Part shown: piece by piece, positions 38,766 through 47,078 of the stretch | How positions within the stretch are numbered: the first letter of the stretch is position 1 | How the letters are laid out: each line of letters opens with the position of its first letter | Assembly: GCF_004005855.1 (NCBI RefSeq) | Contig: NZ_SACL01000001.1 | Coordinates: 1 to 64,000, forward strand | Length of the DNA stretch: 64,000 nt | Reading direction: 5' to 3' | Source: Rhodovarius crocodyli | GTDB lineage: Bacteria > Pseudomonadota > Alphaproteobacteria > Acetobacterales > Acetobacteraceae | Made by a program: the position numbers and the translations under genes | The notes under the pieces: model-generated | Databases searched by the model: none | What the model was told of the DNA's origin: nothing | Seen by the model: the letters and a program-made list of their open reading frames with translations, nothing else

Positions 38766-39199
38766 AGCGCGCGCTGCTGGCAGCCCTGCTGCTGGCGGCA
38801 CCGGCCGAAGTGCGGGCAGGGGCGCGGGCCGAGCAGGCGCTGCGCCTTTATTGCGGCGGCGGCTTCACGGGCGGGGGCGGCGGGGTTGCCGTGGACAGCG
38901 CGGGCCAACTGACCCGCCTGCGCCGGCAGACCTTCGCGGCACCGCTGGAGAGCCGGCCCATCGAGGGCCGGCCCCAGCCGGTGGCCGAATGGCTGCGCAT
39001 GCTGGAGGGGGCGGGCTTCCGCCGCCTGCCGCGCGGCGAGCCTTCCAACATGACCTGCACGCTGACCATGGGCGCGGGCCCCACCGGGCATTTCATCATG
39101 TGGCGCGGAACCGGCACGCCGCCGGACCTTCCCGCGCCCGTGCTGCACGTCATTGCGGCATTGCGCCGCCTGCAGCAGGACAATCCCTTCGGTCAGTGA
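38762..39199 (+). CDS. Hypothetical exported protein
   Basis: 145 aa, not recognised as a named family. The GTG start overlaps the hydrolase stop as GTGA and gives a signal peptide (KRALLAALLLAAPAEVRA). The mature part is glycine-rich at first (YCGGGFTGGGGGVAVDSAG), then ends NMTCTLTMGAGPTGHFIMWRGTG and a helical LHVIAALRRLQQ. Two cysteines (in LYCGG and NMTCTL) could form a disulfide in the periplasm. Position suggests co-expression with the CoA-transferase unit. Confidence 0.7.
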   Translation: MKRALLAALLLAAPAEVRAGARAEQALRLYCGGGFTGGGGGVAVDSAGQLTRLRRQTFAAPLESRPIEGRPQPVAEWLRMLEGAGFRRLPRGEPSNMTCTLTMGAGPTGHFIMWRGTGTPPDLPAPVLHVIAALRRLQQDNPFGQ

Positions 39200-39259
39200 C
39201 CCTCCCCTAACCGGGCGGATGCGCGTAGTATTTCACAGACGATCACGAAGGGTTCCGCG

Positions 39260-40585
39260 ATGCTGACGATCGAACAGGCTGCCGAGGCGCTGGAAGCCGG
39301 GCGCACCACCTCCCGCGCCTTGGTGGAGGAAGCCCTGGTCCAGGTGGCGGTCGAGCCCCTGGCCTTCATCGACCTGCAGGCCCAGGCGGCACTGGCCAGT
39401 GCCGATGCCATGGATGCGCTGCGCGGCGCCGGGCGCAGCCCCGGCCGCTATGCCGGCATTCCCGTCACCATCAAGGACCTGTTCGACCAGAAGGGCCAGG
39501 TGACGCTCGCGGGGTCCGTCGCGCGCAAGGGCGAGGAAGCGGCCGCCGCCAACGCCCCCGTGGTGGACCGCCTGCTGGCCGCCGGGCTCGTGATCCTCGG
39601 CCGCACGAACATGAGCGAGTTCGCCTTCTCGGGCCTCGGCGTGAACCCGCATTACGGCACGCCCGCCTCGGCGTGGGACCGCAAGACGCGGCGCCTGCCG
39701 GGCGGCAGTTCCTCGGGCGCGGGCGTCGCCGCGGCCGAGGGGATGGGCTTCGGGGGCTTGGGCAGCGATACCGGCGGTTCCTGCCGCATCCCGGCCGCGC
39801 TGAACGGCATCGTGGGCTTCAAGCCCACCCAGAAGCGCGTGCCGCTGGAAGGCGCGCTGCCGCTGTCCTTCACGCTCGACTCCATCGGCCCGCTGGCGCG
39901 CAGCGTCAGCTGCTGCCAGGTGCTGGACGGCATCATCGCCGACACCCCCACCACCCCGCATGAGGTGCCGGTGCGCGGCCTGCGGCTGGCGGTGCTGCGC
40001 AACTATGTCGAGCAGGGCATGGAGGATGCGGTGGCCGTCGCCTATCAGGCGGCGCTGTCGCGGCTGGCCACGGCGGGGGCCGTGCTGACGGACATCCGCA
40101 TCCCCGAGATCGACGCCATCCCGGCCATCAACGCCAAGGGCGGCTTCACCGCCAGCGAGTCCTGGACCTGGCACCACGACCTGCTGGACCGCAAGGGCGA
40201 GTTCTACGACCCCATCATCGCGCCCCGCATCCGCCGCGGCGCGGCCATGACGGCCGAGGACTACATCAGCCTGCAGGCCGCCCGGCGCAACCTGATCGCC
40301 GCGGTCGCCGCCAAGACCGCGCCGTTCGACGCGGTGCTGATGCCCACCGTGCCGCTGCTGCCGCCGCCCATCACGGCGGTGGACGACCCGGACGAATTCA
40401 CCCGCATCAACCTGCTGATGCTGCGCAACCCGACGGTGGGCAACTTCCTGGACCGCTGCTCCATCAGCGTGCCCTGCCACCGGCCGGGCGAGGCCCCGGT
40501 GGGGCTGATGCTGATGGGCGCGCATGGCGCGGATGAGGCGCTGTTCGCGACCGCCGGCGCGGTGGAGAAGGCGCTGGCGGGCTGA
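39260..40585 (+). CDS. Amidase-signature family amidase
   Basis: 441-aa hydrolase of the AS family (GatA-like fold), cleaving C-N amide bonds. The Ser-cisSer-Lys triad is intact: Lys72 (VTIKDLFD), cis-Ser150 (GGSSSGAG) and nucleophile Ser174 (GSDTGGSCRIP). The 24-residue gap between the serines is as in fatty-acid amide hydrolase. There are no gatB/gatC neighbours, so it is a catabolic amidase rather than the tRNA amidotransferase. It is the last gene of the run and is followed by a strong terminator. Confidence 0.95.
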   Translation: MLTIEQAAEALEAGRTTSRALVEEALVQVAVEPLAFIDLQAQAALASADAMDALRGAGRSPGRYAGIPVTIKDLFDQKGQVTLAGSVARKGEEAAAANAPVVDRLLAAGLVILGRTNMSEFAFSGLGVNPHYGTPASAWDRKTRRLPGGSSSGAGVAAAEGMGFGGLGSDTGGSCRIPAALNGIVGFKPTQKRVPLEGALPLSFTLDSIGPLARSVSCCQVLDGIIADTPTTPHEVPVRGLRLAVLRNYVEQGMEDAVAVAYQAALSRLATAGAVLTDIRIPEIDAIPAINAKGGFTASESWTWHHDLLDRKGEFYDPIIAPRIRRGAAMTAEDYISLQAARRNLIAAVAAKTAPFDAVLMPTVPLLPPPITAVDDPDEFTRINLLMLRNPTVGNFLDRCSISVPCHRPGEAPVGLMLMGAHGADEALFATAGAVEKALAG

Positions 40586-40592
40586 GGGCACA

Positions 40593-40618
40593 AAAAAGGG
40601 GGCCGAAGCCCCCTTTTT
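40593..40618. terminator. Strong intrinsic (bidirectional) terminator
   Basis: A5-G5-C, loop CGAA, G-C5-T5: a perfect 11-bp stem ending in a T-run on the plus strand and, by symmetry, on the minus strand. It lies between the amidase gene and the convergent secreted-protein gene and should terminate both. Confidence 0.92.
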
Positions 40619-40637
40619 CCTTGGGTCCCGCCCCGGC

Positions 40638-41300
40638 TCAGCGCCAGGTGAGCGAGCCGATCGAGCAGGTCTCGATGCCGCGGCGCTCCTGCGAGGCGCC
40701 GTTCATGAACACCACGCGGATGTCGGTCATGCAGCCCATGCTGCCCGGCAGCCCGATATAGATGTTGCCGCCCGGGTTCAGCACGTTGGCACCCAGACGA
40801 TCCGGGCCCCAGTTGGACTGCTGGGAGGACGAGGCATAGACCTCGCGGATCGTGGTGCCCGTGCCGTTGATCAGGTTGAAGGACGGGTTGCCCGAAGTGA
40901 CGGCCGCACCGCCGCCCCCGCCGATCACGGCACCGGCGCCCGCGCCCGGCTGCTGATAGACGCCGTTTCCGCCGCCGCCACCGAACACGATGCGGGTGAT
41001 GCTGCAGGCATTCACGCCCATGCGGGTGGCCTCACGGCCGGACATGTACACCACGCGCACATCCAGCACGCAGTCGCCGAAGGTCGGCGTCACGAAAACC
41101 TGATTGCCGGCGGGAAGCACGCTGGAGCCCAGGATGTCCGGCCCCCAGTTCTGCACGCGTGAGGAGGAGACGTAAGCCTCGCGGATCACCTCACCCGAGT
41201 TGTTGATCAGGTAGAAACGGTTCTGGGCCTGGGCAGGCGCCAGGGCACCGAGGCCCAGCAGAACGGCAAGTGCCACGAAGGCACGGCGCATCAGACGCAT
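40638..41300 (-). CDS. Secreted protein with two copies of an unnamed domain
   Basis: 220 aa, exported: signal peptide RLMRRAFVALAVLLGLGALAPAQA-Q. Two homologous units of about 75 residues (about 27-105 and 140-219) are joined by a Gly-rich linker. Each has F-L-I-N, IREAYVSSS or IREVYASSS, NWGPD-LG, a Gly/Pro turn, a Cys, DIRVVFMNG or DVRVVYMSG, and a second Cys close to CSI. Each unit thus carries two cysteines that could form a disulfide. Two ATGs (41306, 41300) follow AGGAGG; the second has better spacing. I do not know a named function. Confidence 0.8.
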   Translation of the reverse strand: MRLMRRAFVALAVLLGLGALAPAQAQNRFYLINNSGEVIREAYVSSSRVQNWGPDILGSSVLPAGNQVFVTPTFGDCVLDVRVVYMSGREATRMGVNACSITRIVFGGGGGNGVYQQPGAGAGAVIGGGGGAAVTSGNPSFNLINGTGTTIREVYASSSQQSNWGPDRLGANVLNPGGNIYIGLPGSMGCMTDIRVVFMNGASQERRGIETCSIGSLTWR

Positions 41301-41438
41301 GAGCATTATCCTCCTTGAAAACGGGGCGGCAGGCGCCCCAACACTCTGGAACAAAACCTAACAGCCCTGACACATATCAGCCAAGCGCCTACACGAAGCG
41401 CCGCATCCGTGCATCATCCAGCTTGAGGAGAATGCCTG

Positions 41439-43064
41439 ATGCGCCCAGCCCGTTGCCTGCCCGAAGCCCGTGCCATGATCGTGGCCCCCCAGCCGGAGGC
41501 GGTGGAGGCCGGAACCGAGATCCTGCGCGCGGGCGGCAATGCGCTGGATGCCGCGATCGGCTGCGCCCTGGCCCAGGGCGTGGTGGACCCCATGATGTGC
41601 GGCCTGGGCGGGCTGGGCGTCGTGCATCTGCTGGACCGCGCCTCCGGCCGGCACGAGGTCTGGGACGGCCTGTCCACCTGCCCCGCCGCCGCGCGTGAGG
41701 ACATGTTCGCCGCGCGCTTCCTGCGCGAATGCAGCGACGGCTACGGCTATGTCCTGTCGGACCATGCGAATGAGCTGGGTCACGAAGCTGTGACCGTTCC
41801 GGGCATCCTGGCAGGGCTGTCAGCCGCCCATGCCGCCGCCGGGCGCCTGCCCTGGCGCGAACTGTTCGCCCCCGCCATGGCCCTGGCCAGAGAGGGCTGG
41901 CTGGTCCGCCCGCATGTCGCCTCCATGTTCCATCTGGACGAGGCCGGCTATGGCCGCCTGCCCTATGTGCGCAAGCTGGCCTTCACCGCGCAGGGGGCCG
42001 CGCTGTACTGCCGGCCGGACGGCACGCCGAAGCGGATCGGTGACAAGGTGGTGAACCCGGCCCTGGCCGACACGCTGGACACGATCTCCCGCGATGGCGC
42101 CGATGCCTTCTATCGCGGCGACATCGCGGCCGTGATCGCGGCGGAGATGCAGGCGCATGGCGGGCTGATCACGCGCGACGACCTCGCGGATTTCCGCCCG
42201 CGGCGGGAGGCGCCGATCTTCATCCCCTATCGCGGCCGGCGCATCGCCCTGCCCCCGCCGCCCGCCGGCGGCATCTTCGTGGCCGAGATGCTGCGCATCC
42301 TGGAACGCTTCGACCTGGTCTCGCTCGGCCACAACAGCGCCGAGTACATCCGCATCGTGGCGGAGGCGATGCTGATCGCGGGCCGCGACAAGGACGAGCA
42401 TATCGGAGACCCGGATTTCGCCCCGGCACCGCTGGAGATGCTGCTCTCGGACGGCTACGCGGACCAGTGCGCGGCGGACATCAGGGCCGGCAGGCGCACG
42501 GTGCTGACCCGCGCGCCGGAGCCCAAGGGCACCACCACCATCTCCTGCGTCGATGCCGACGGCATGGTGGTGTCGATGACGCATACGCTGGGCGTGCCGT
42601 CGGGCGTGATGCCGGCCGGCACCGGCTTCATGCTGAACGGCGCGATGAACTGGTACGACCCGCGCCCGGGCCGGGCGGGCTCCATCGCGCCGGGCAAGCG
42701 GCGCTATTCCTCCATGTCACCCAGCATCGTGTTCGAGGGTGAGGCACCGGTCGCCACGCTGGGCGCGCCCGGCGGAGCCTGGATCGGGGTGGCGATCGGC
42801 CAGGCGCTGATCAACCTGCTGGACTGGGGCATGACCATGCAGGAGGCCGTGAGCGCCCCCCGCTTCTCCGCGACGTCGGAGGTGATCGACCTGTCCAACC
42901 GCATCCCGCGCTCGGTGGAAAAGGCGCTGGCGGGGATGGACTACAAGGTGAAGCGGCACGCCATCAGCTATGCCTTCGCGGCCGTGCACGGCATCACGAT
43001 GTGGGACGGCCGCCTGGAAGGCGGCGCCGACCCGCAGCGCGACGGCTATCCGGGCGTGGTATGA
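41439..43064 (+). CDS. Gamma-glutamyltransferase family protein
   Basis: 541 aa, Ntn-hydrolase that would autocleave to form large and small subunits. The N-terminal part (AGTEILRAGGNALDAAIGCALAQGVVDP, GLGGLG) and the self-cleavage site KGTTTISCVD, with Thr365 as the expected new N-terminus and nucleophile, are present. PGKRRYSSMSPSI and LGAPGGAWI of the small subunit follow. No signal peptide is seen, so it may be cytoplasmic, unlike classic periplasmic GGT; the substrate may be another gamma-glutamyl or acylated compound. GAGGAG precedes the ATG. Confidence 0.93.
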   Translation: MRPARCLPEARAMIVAPQPEAVEAGTEILRAGGNALDAAIGCALAQGVVDPMMCGLGGLGVVHLLDRASGRHEVWDGLSTCPAAAREDMFAARFLRECSDGYGYVLSDHANELGHEAVTVPGILAGLSAAHAAAGRLPWRELFAPAMALAREGWLVRPHVASMFHLDEAGYGRLPYVRKLAFTAQGAALYCRPDGTPKRIGDKVVNPALADTLDTISRDGADAFYRGDIAAVIAAEMQAHGGLITRDDLADFRPRREAPIFIPYRGRRIALPPPPAGGIFVAEMLRILERFDLVSLGHNSAEYIRIVAEAMLIAGRDKDEHIGDPDFAPAPLEMLLSDGYADQCAADIRAGRRTVLTRAPEPKGTTTISCVDADGMVVSMTHTLGVPSGVMPAGTGFMLNGAMNWYDPRPGRAGSIAPGKRRYSSMSPSIVFEGEAPVATLGAPGGAWIGVAIGQALINLLDWGMTMQEAVSAPRFSATSEVIDLSNRIPRSVEKALAGMDYKVKRHAISYAFAAVHGITMWDGRLEGGADPQRDGYPGVV

Positions 43065-43074
43065 GGCGCGGGCC

Positions 43075-43851
43075 TCAGCGCATCCCCAGCACGTCCTTCA
43101 TGTCGTACAGCCCGGCGGGCTTGCCCGCGGCCCAGTTGGCCGCCTGCACCGCGCCCACCGCATAGGCCGCGCGGTCGAAGCTGCGATGGGTCAGCGCGAT
43201 GTGCTCGGTGCCCGAGGCGAAGAGCAGCGTGTGCTCGCCCACCACCTGGCCGCCGCGCAGCGCGGCAAAGCCGATGGCGCCGGTCTTGCGCGGGCCGGTA
43301 TGGCCGTCGCGGCCGCTCTCGATGCCCGCTTCCTCCATGGTGGTGCCGCGGCCCTTGGCCACGGCGCGCCCGATGGCCACCGCGGTGCCCGAGGGGGCAT
43401 CGACCTTCTGGCGGTGATGCATCTCCACGATCTCGGCGTCATAGCGGTCGCCGGAGAGTGCGGCGCCCATCTTCTCGGCCAGGGCGAAGACGAGGTTCAC
43501 GCCGGGGGAGAAATTGGCGGCATAGACGATGGGCGCCTGCTTCGCGGCCTCGGCCAGTCCTGCCTCCTGCGCCAGGGTCAGGCCGGTGGTGCCCAGGATG
43601 AAGGGCTTGCCGGCGCGGGCGGCGGCGGCGGCATGGGCGTCGGTGGTGGCGGCGATGGTGAAGTCGATCACGACGTCACTGGCCGCGAACAGGGCGTCGA
43701 TATCCGCGAAGACGGCGGTGCCGTGCGGGGCCGCCTTGCCGCCGTCGCGCAGCGTGCCGCCCGCAAGCGCGGCGCCGGTCTTGAGCACCTCTGCCGCCAG
43801 CAGCTGTCCCATGCGGCCGGCAATGCCCGCGATGCCGATACGAAGCGCCAT
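43075..43851 (-). CDS. dapB: 4-hydroxy-tetrahydrodipicolinate reductase
   Basis: NAD(P)H-dependent step of lysine/diaminopimelate synthesis, 258 aa. N-terminal GIAGIAGRMGQ binds the cofactor; VIDFT, GTTG and NFSPGVN follow. The catalytic EMHHRQKVDAPSGTA carries His145/His146 and Lys149. The ATG at 43851 has GGGAG upstream. It is convergent with the gamma-glutamyltransferase gene and divergent from the PRC-barrel gene; no other dap gene is near. Confidence 0.97.
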   Translation of the reverse strand: MALRIGIAGIAGRMGQLLAAEVLKTGAALAGGTLRDGGKAAPHGTAVFADIDALFAASDVVIDFTIAATTDAHAAAAARAGKPFILGTTGLTLAQEAGLAEAAKQAPIVYAANFSPGVNLVFALAEKMGAALSGDRYDAEIVEMHHRQKVDAPSGTAVAIGRAVAKGRGTTMEEAGIESGRDGHTGPRKTGAIGFAALRGGQVVGEHTLLFASGTEHIALTHRSFDRAAYAVGAVQAANWAAGKPAGLYDMKDVLGMR

Positions 43852-43985
43852 GTGACTGATCTCCCTGCGTTCCGGCTGCGTGGATACGGCTTTCGGCCCC
43901 AATGGGGCAACCCTTGGGGGCAACCGGGGGGAATGTATCGCGTTTCATCAACAGCGGCACATGTACCGTGAAAGGAGAAACGACC

Positions 43986-44411
43986 ATGAACCACATCGCC
44001 CCCAAGAGCACGCAGCATAGCACCCCGCCGGCCCAGCCGACGCACCGTGACCTGACGGCGCCGACGCATGGCTCGCTGATCGCAGGTGCGCGCGTTTCCG
44101 GCACGCCGGTCTATGACCTCGAGGAGAACAAGATCGGCTCCATCGAGGACGTGATGCTCGACAAGCAGACGGGCAGCGTTTCCTACGCGGTCCTCAGCTT
44201 CGGCAGCTTCATGGGCTTCGGCGGCAAGCACTACCCGCTGCCCTGGTCGATGCTGCGCTACAACACGAAGCTCGAGGGCTATCAGGTGAAGCTCAACAAG
44301 GCGACGCTGGAGAACGCGCCGACCGTGGAGGAGACCACCGGCTGGGACGACGACTACAACCGCCGCGTCCGCAGCCACTATGACGAGGCGCTGTACTGGC
44401 CCGTCATCTGA
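43986..44411 (+). CDS. PRC-barrel domain protein
   Basis: 141 aa. After a Pro/Thr-rich N-terminal stretch, a PRC-barrel (about 30-110) is clear: LIAGARVSGTPVYDLEENKIGSIEDVMLDKQTGSVSYAVLSFG, then FGGKHYPLPWSML. The rest, WDDDYNRRVRSHYDEALYW, matches small stress-type PRC proteins. No signal peptide. AAAGGAG precedes the ATG. It may bind RNA, metal or a partner protein; no enzyme function is expected. Confidence 0.9.
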   Translation: MNHIAPKSTQHSTPPAQPTHRDLTAPTHGSLIAGARVSGTPVYDLEENKIGSIEDVMLDKQTGSVSYAVLSFGSFMGFGGKHYPLPWSMLRYNTKLEGYQVKLNKATLENAPTVEETTGWDDDYNRRVRSHYDEALYWPVI

Positions 44412-44443
44412 AGCTCGGCTGCCACTGAGCTGACGTGAAGCGA

Positions 44444-44488
44444 CGCCTCCGGCCCCCTGCCATGCGGCAGGACAGGCCGGGGGCGTTT
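44444..44488 (+). terminator. Intrinsic terminator after the PRC-barrel gene
   Basis: CGCCTCCGGCC (44444-44454) pairs with GGCCGGGGGCG (44475-44485) with one T-G wobble. An inner CTGCC/GGCAG stem lies in the loop, and TTT follows. It is 33 bases past the gene's stop. Confidence 0.7.
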
Positions 44489-44600
44489 GCGTGCGTGAAC
44501 CCGGATGCGTCGCCCGTGGTCCGAGGGGACGGGGTATCTGGCCAAATCGTCATGAACTTGTTAGGACAGGCGCACAAGGAAACTGTCCCGGGATCGAAGC

Positions 44601-45587
44601 ATGCTCCCCATCAACCGCCGCGCCCTGCTGGGCACGGCCCTGGCCCTGCCCGCACTCTCCGACCGTGCCCAGGCCCAAGGGTCGGAATGGACGCCGAGCC
44701 GCCCCATGCGCATGATCGTGCCCTTCGTGGCCGGCGGCAGCACGGATGTGGCGGCGCGCATGATCGCGGACCGCATGGCCGAGCAGCTCGGCCAGCCCAT
44801 CGTGGTCGAGAACCGGGGCGGCTCGGGCGGCAATCTGGGCGGTGAGATGGTGGCCCGCGCGCCCGCCGACGGCCACACGCTGCTGATGGGCACCACCGGC
44901 CTGCTGACCACCAACGCCTACATCTACCGCAGCATGGGCTTCGATCCGGCGAAGGACCTGGCCCCCGTCTCCATGGCCTATACCAGCGACATGGTGATCG
45001 TGGTTCACCCCGGCGTGCGCGCGAACACGCTGGCGGAGTTCGTGGCGCTCGCCAAGAGCAAGCCGGGCGAGATGAGCTATGGCTCCTCGGGACACGGCGC
45101 CTCGACCCACACGGCCGCCGAGCTGTTCAAGCTGGCCGCCGGCATCGATGTGCAGCACGTGCCCTATCGCGGCTCTGGCGGGGCGATGAACGACCTGATC
45201 GCCGGCAACATCCAGATGATGCTGGTGCAGATCGCGGCCACCACCGGCGCCATCCGCGACGGCCGCATCCGCGCCCTGGCCGCCACCGGCCCGCAGCGCC
45301 ACGCCCTGCTGCCGGATGTGCCCACCCTGGCCGAACAGGGCCTGCCGCAGGCCACCGCCACCAGCTGGGGCGCGGTGATGGCCACCGGCGGCACGCCGGC
45401 GCCGGCGATCGCCCGGCTCAGCGCCGCCTGCCAGCAGGCCACGCGCAACCCGCAGTTGATCCAGCGGATGGAAGCCGCGGGCGTCGATCCCTCCGGCAGC
45501 ACGGCCGAGGAACTGGCCGCCTATATCGCCGCCGAGCGCGAGAAATGGGGCCGCGTGGTGCGCGAGGCCCGGATCCACGTGGACTGA
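44601..45587 (+). CDS. Bug-family (TctC-like) tripartite tricarboxylate receptor
   Basis: Third orphan Bug receptor, 328 aa, with a signal peptide (INRRALLGTALALPALSDRAQA-Q). Family marks: MRMIVPFVAGGSTDVAAR, VVENRGGSGGNLGGE, ADGHTLLMG, MSYGSSGHGASTHTAA, HVPYRGSGGAMNDLIAG and VPTLAEQGLPQ. No tctA/tctB genes are nearby. It lies alone upstream of a secreted hydrolase gene. Confidence 0.92.
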   Translation: MLPINRRALLGTALALPALSDRAQAQGSEWTPSRPMRMIVPFVAGGSTDVAARMIADRMAEQLGQPIVVENRGGSGGNLGGEMVARAPADGHTLLMGTTGLLTTNAYIYRSMGFDPAKDLAPVSMAYTSDMVIVVHPGVRANTLAEFVALAKSKPGEMSYGSSGHGASTHTAAELFKLAAGIDVQHVPYRGSGGAMNDLIAGNIQMMLVQIAATTGAIRDGRIRALAATGPQRHALLPDVPTLAEQGLPQATATSWGAVMATGGTPAPAIARLSAACQQATRNPQLIQRMEAAGVDPSGSTAEELAAYIAAEREKWGRVVREARIHVD

Positions 45588-45739
45588 GCCCACACGGGCC
45601 GCAATGCCCTGAAGCCCTGCTTCAGAAAACGTGCATTGTTTTTCCAGCAGAATGAAGTTTCGCTGTCGTTTGCCTGCCGCCTCGCCAGGGCGGTGGGCCT
45701 TCGCATCCAGCTTTCCCATTCTGCAAGGATCTCGGCCCC

Positions 45740-47074
45740 ATGTCCCAGTCTCCCGCGCCGCTGAAGGGCGATCGCCGGCTTCTCCTGAAGCTCGCCGGCA
45801 CAACCCTGGCGAGTGCGGCCGTGATCCGCGGCGTTTCGGCCCAGCCCGGCGCGCCCCAGCTGGACAACAGCGGCCGCGTCACCGCCGCCCGGCTCGATGC
45901 GCTGGCGGAGAAGGCGTTTCCGCTGTTCAACGCCGCCCACGCCATCCCGGCCTTCGACGCCGGGCGCTTCCACGGCCGCAACGACGTCGACCTGCATCGC
46001 ATCACCAGCTACACGGTGGTGCCCGAAACCGGGGAGCGGCTGAAGATCAGCGGCCTGCTGGCCGTGCCCGCAGGTGCGCGGGGCGAGGTGCCGGTGGTGT
46101 CCTGGCAGCACGGCACCATCCTGTCCTTCGACCAGGTGCCCTCCAACATGACCCGGCTGGCGAACCCGGCCTATGAGCCGACCGACGCGGCCGATTCGCT
46201 GGAGACGGTGTTCAACCTGCACCGCTTCGCCGCCCAGGGCTTCGCCGTCATCGCCGCCGACTATGTCGGCAAGGGCCCGTACCGGGAGGGACGCGGCGAA
46301 GGCTACCTGGTCAAGGGCGTCAGCACCCAGACCTGCGTGGACACGCTGGATGCCGGCCAGGCTGCGCTGCGCGGGCTGGGCCTGACGCCGGGCAAGCTGT
46401 TCCTGCACGGCTGGTCCCAGGGCGCGCTGAACACCCAGTGGATGCATCAGGCTCTGCGCCAGGCCTCCCGCCCCGTGACCGCGACGGCCGTCGCCAGCCC
46501 CTTCAACGACCTGAACGACACTCTGCGCTATTGGATGGGGGCACAGACCTTTCCCCTGCCCGCCGGCACCACCGCCTACCCGGCCCCGCCGGACTGGGCG
46601 ACGCTGTGCCTCATCATCCTGCTCGGCAGCTATGAGCTGCAATACCGCATCGACGGGCTGATGCAGGCCGCCATCCGCCCGCAGTACCGCGCGCTGGCGG
46701 CGAAGTACTGGAACGACTACCGGCTGGATTTCGACCGGTCGCAGCACTTCCCCAACGTGCCCGAGGCGCTGATCCCCGGCTTCCTGGACGGCTATACGGA
46801 TGAGCGGAACAGCGCCTTCCTGCGCCGGCTGGCCTCCGCCACCTCCTCCTACTGGGAATACGACGCGCCGATCCGCTTCCACTACGGGCTGGCCGACGAG
46901 GCGATCCATCCCTCCATGGTGTACCGGGCGCTCTCGGCGGGGGGCAGGCTGGCGACGGGCGTGCCCGTCACCGGGGCCAGCCATCGCAGCACCTTCCTGG
47001 GCGGCATGTATGGCGACCCCTCGGTGCTGAACGGCAAGGACACGGTGCTCGACTGGTTCCGCAGCCTGCTGTGA
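45740..47074 (+). CDS. Exported alpha/beta hydrolase, secretory-lipase-like
   Basis: 444 aa, exported; the N-terminus DRRLLLKLAGTTLASAAVIRGVSA is Tat-like or Sec. The nucleophile is Ser226 in GWSQG, preceded by VSWQHGT, and the late acid/His are in HYGLADEAIHPS and GASHRSTF. It resembles secretory lipase/prolyl-oligopeptidase-type hydrolases that cleave esters; the substrate is unknown. Its leader (45625-45665) is locally AT-rich and may hold the promoter. It converges on the LysR gene with a four-base gap. Confidence 0.85.
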   Translation: MSQSPAPLKGDRRLLLKLAGTTLASAAVIRGVSAQPGAPQLDNSGRVTAARLDALAEKAFPLFNAAHAIPAFDAGRFHGRNDVDLHRITSYTVVPETGERLKISGLLAVPAGARGEVPVVSWQHGTILSFDQVPSNMTRLANPAYEPTDAADSLETVFNLHRFAAQGFAVIAADYVGKGPYREGRGEGYLVKGVSTQTCVDTLDAGQAALRGLGLTPGKLFLHGWSQGALNTQWMHQALRQASRPVTATAVASPFNDLNDTLRYWMGAQTFPLPAGTTAYPAPPDWATLCLIILLGSYELQYRIDGLMQAAIRPQYRALAAKYWNDYRLDFDRSQHFPNVPEALIPGFLDGYTDERNSAFLRRLASATSSYWEYDAPIRFHYGLADEAIHPSMVYRALSAGGRLATGVPVTGASHRSTFLGGMYGDPSVLNGKDTVLDWFRSLL

Positions 47075-47078
47075 CGGG

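Noticed and set aside
39260-40585. Amidase as GatA of the Glu-tRNA amidotransferase
   Set aside because: No gatB or gatC nearby, and it lies in a catabolic run.
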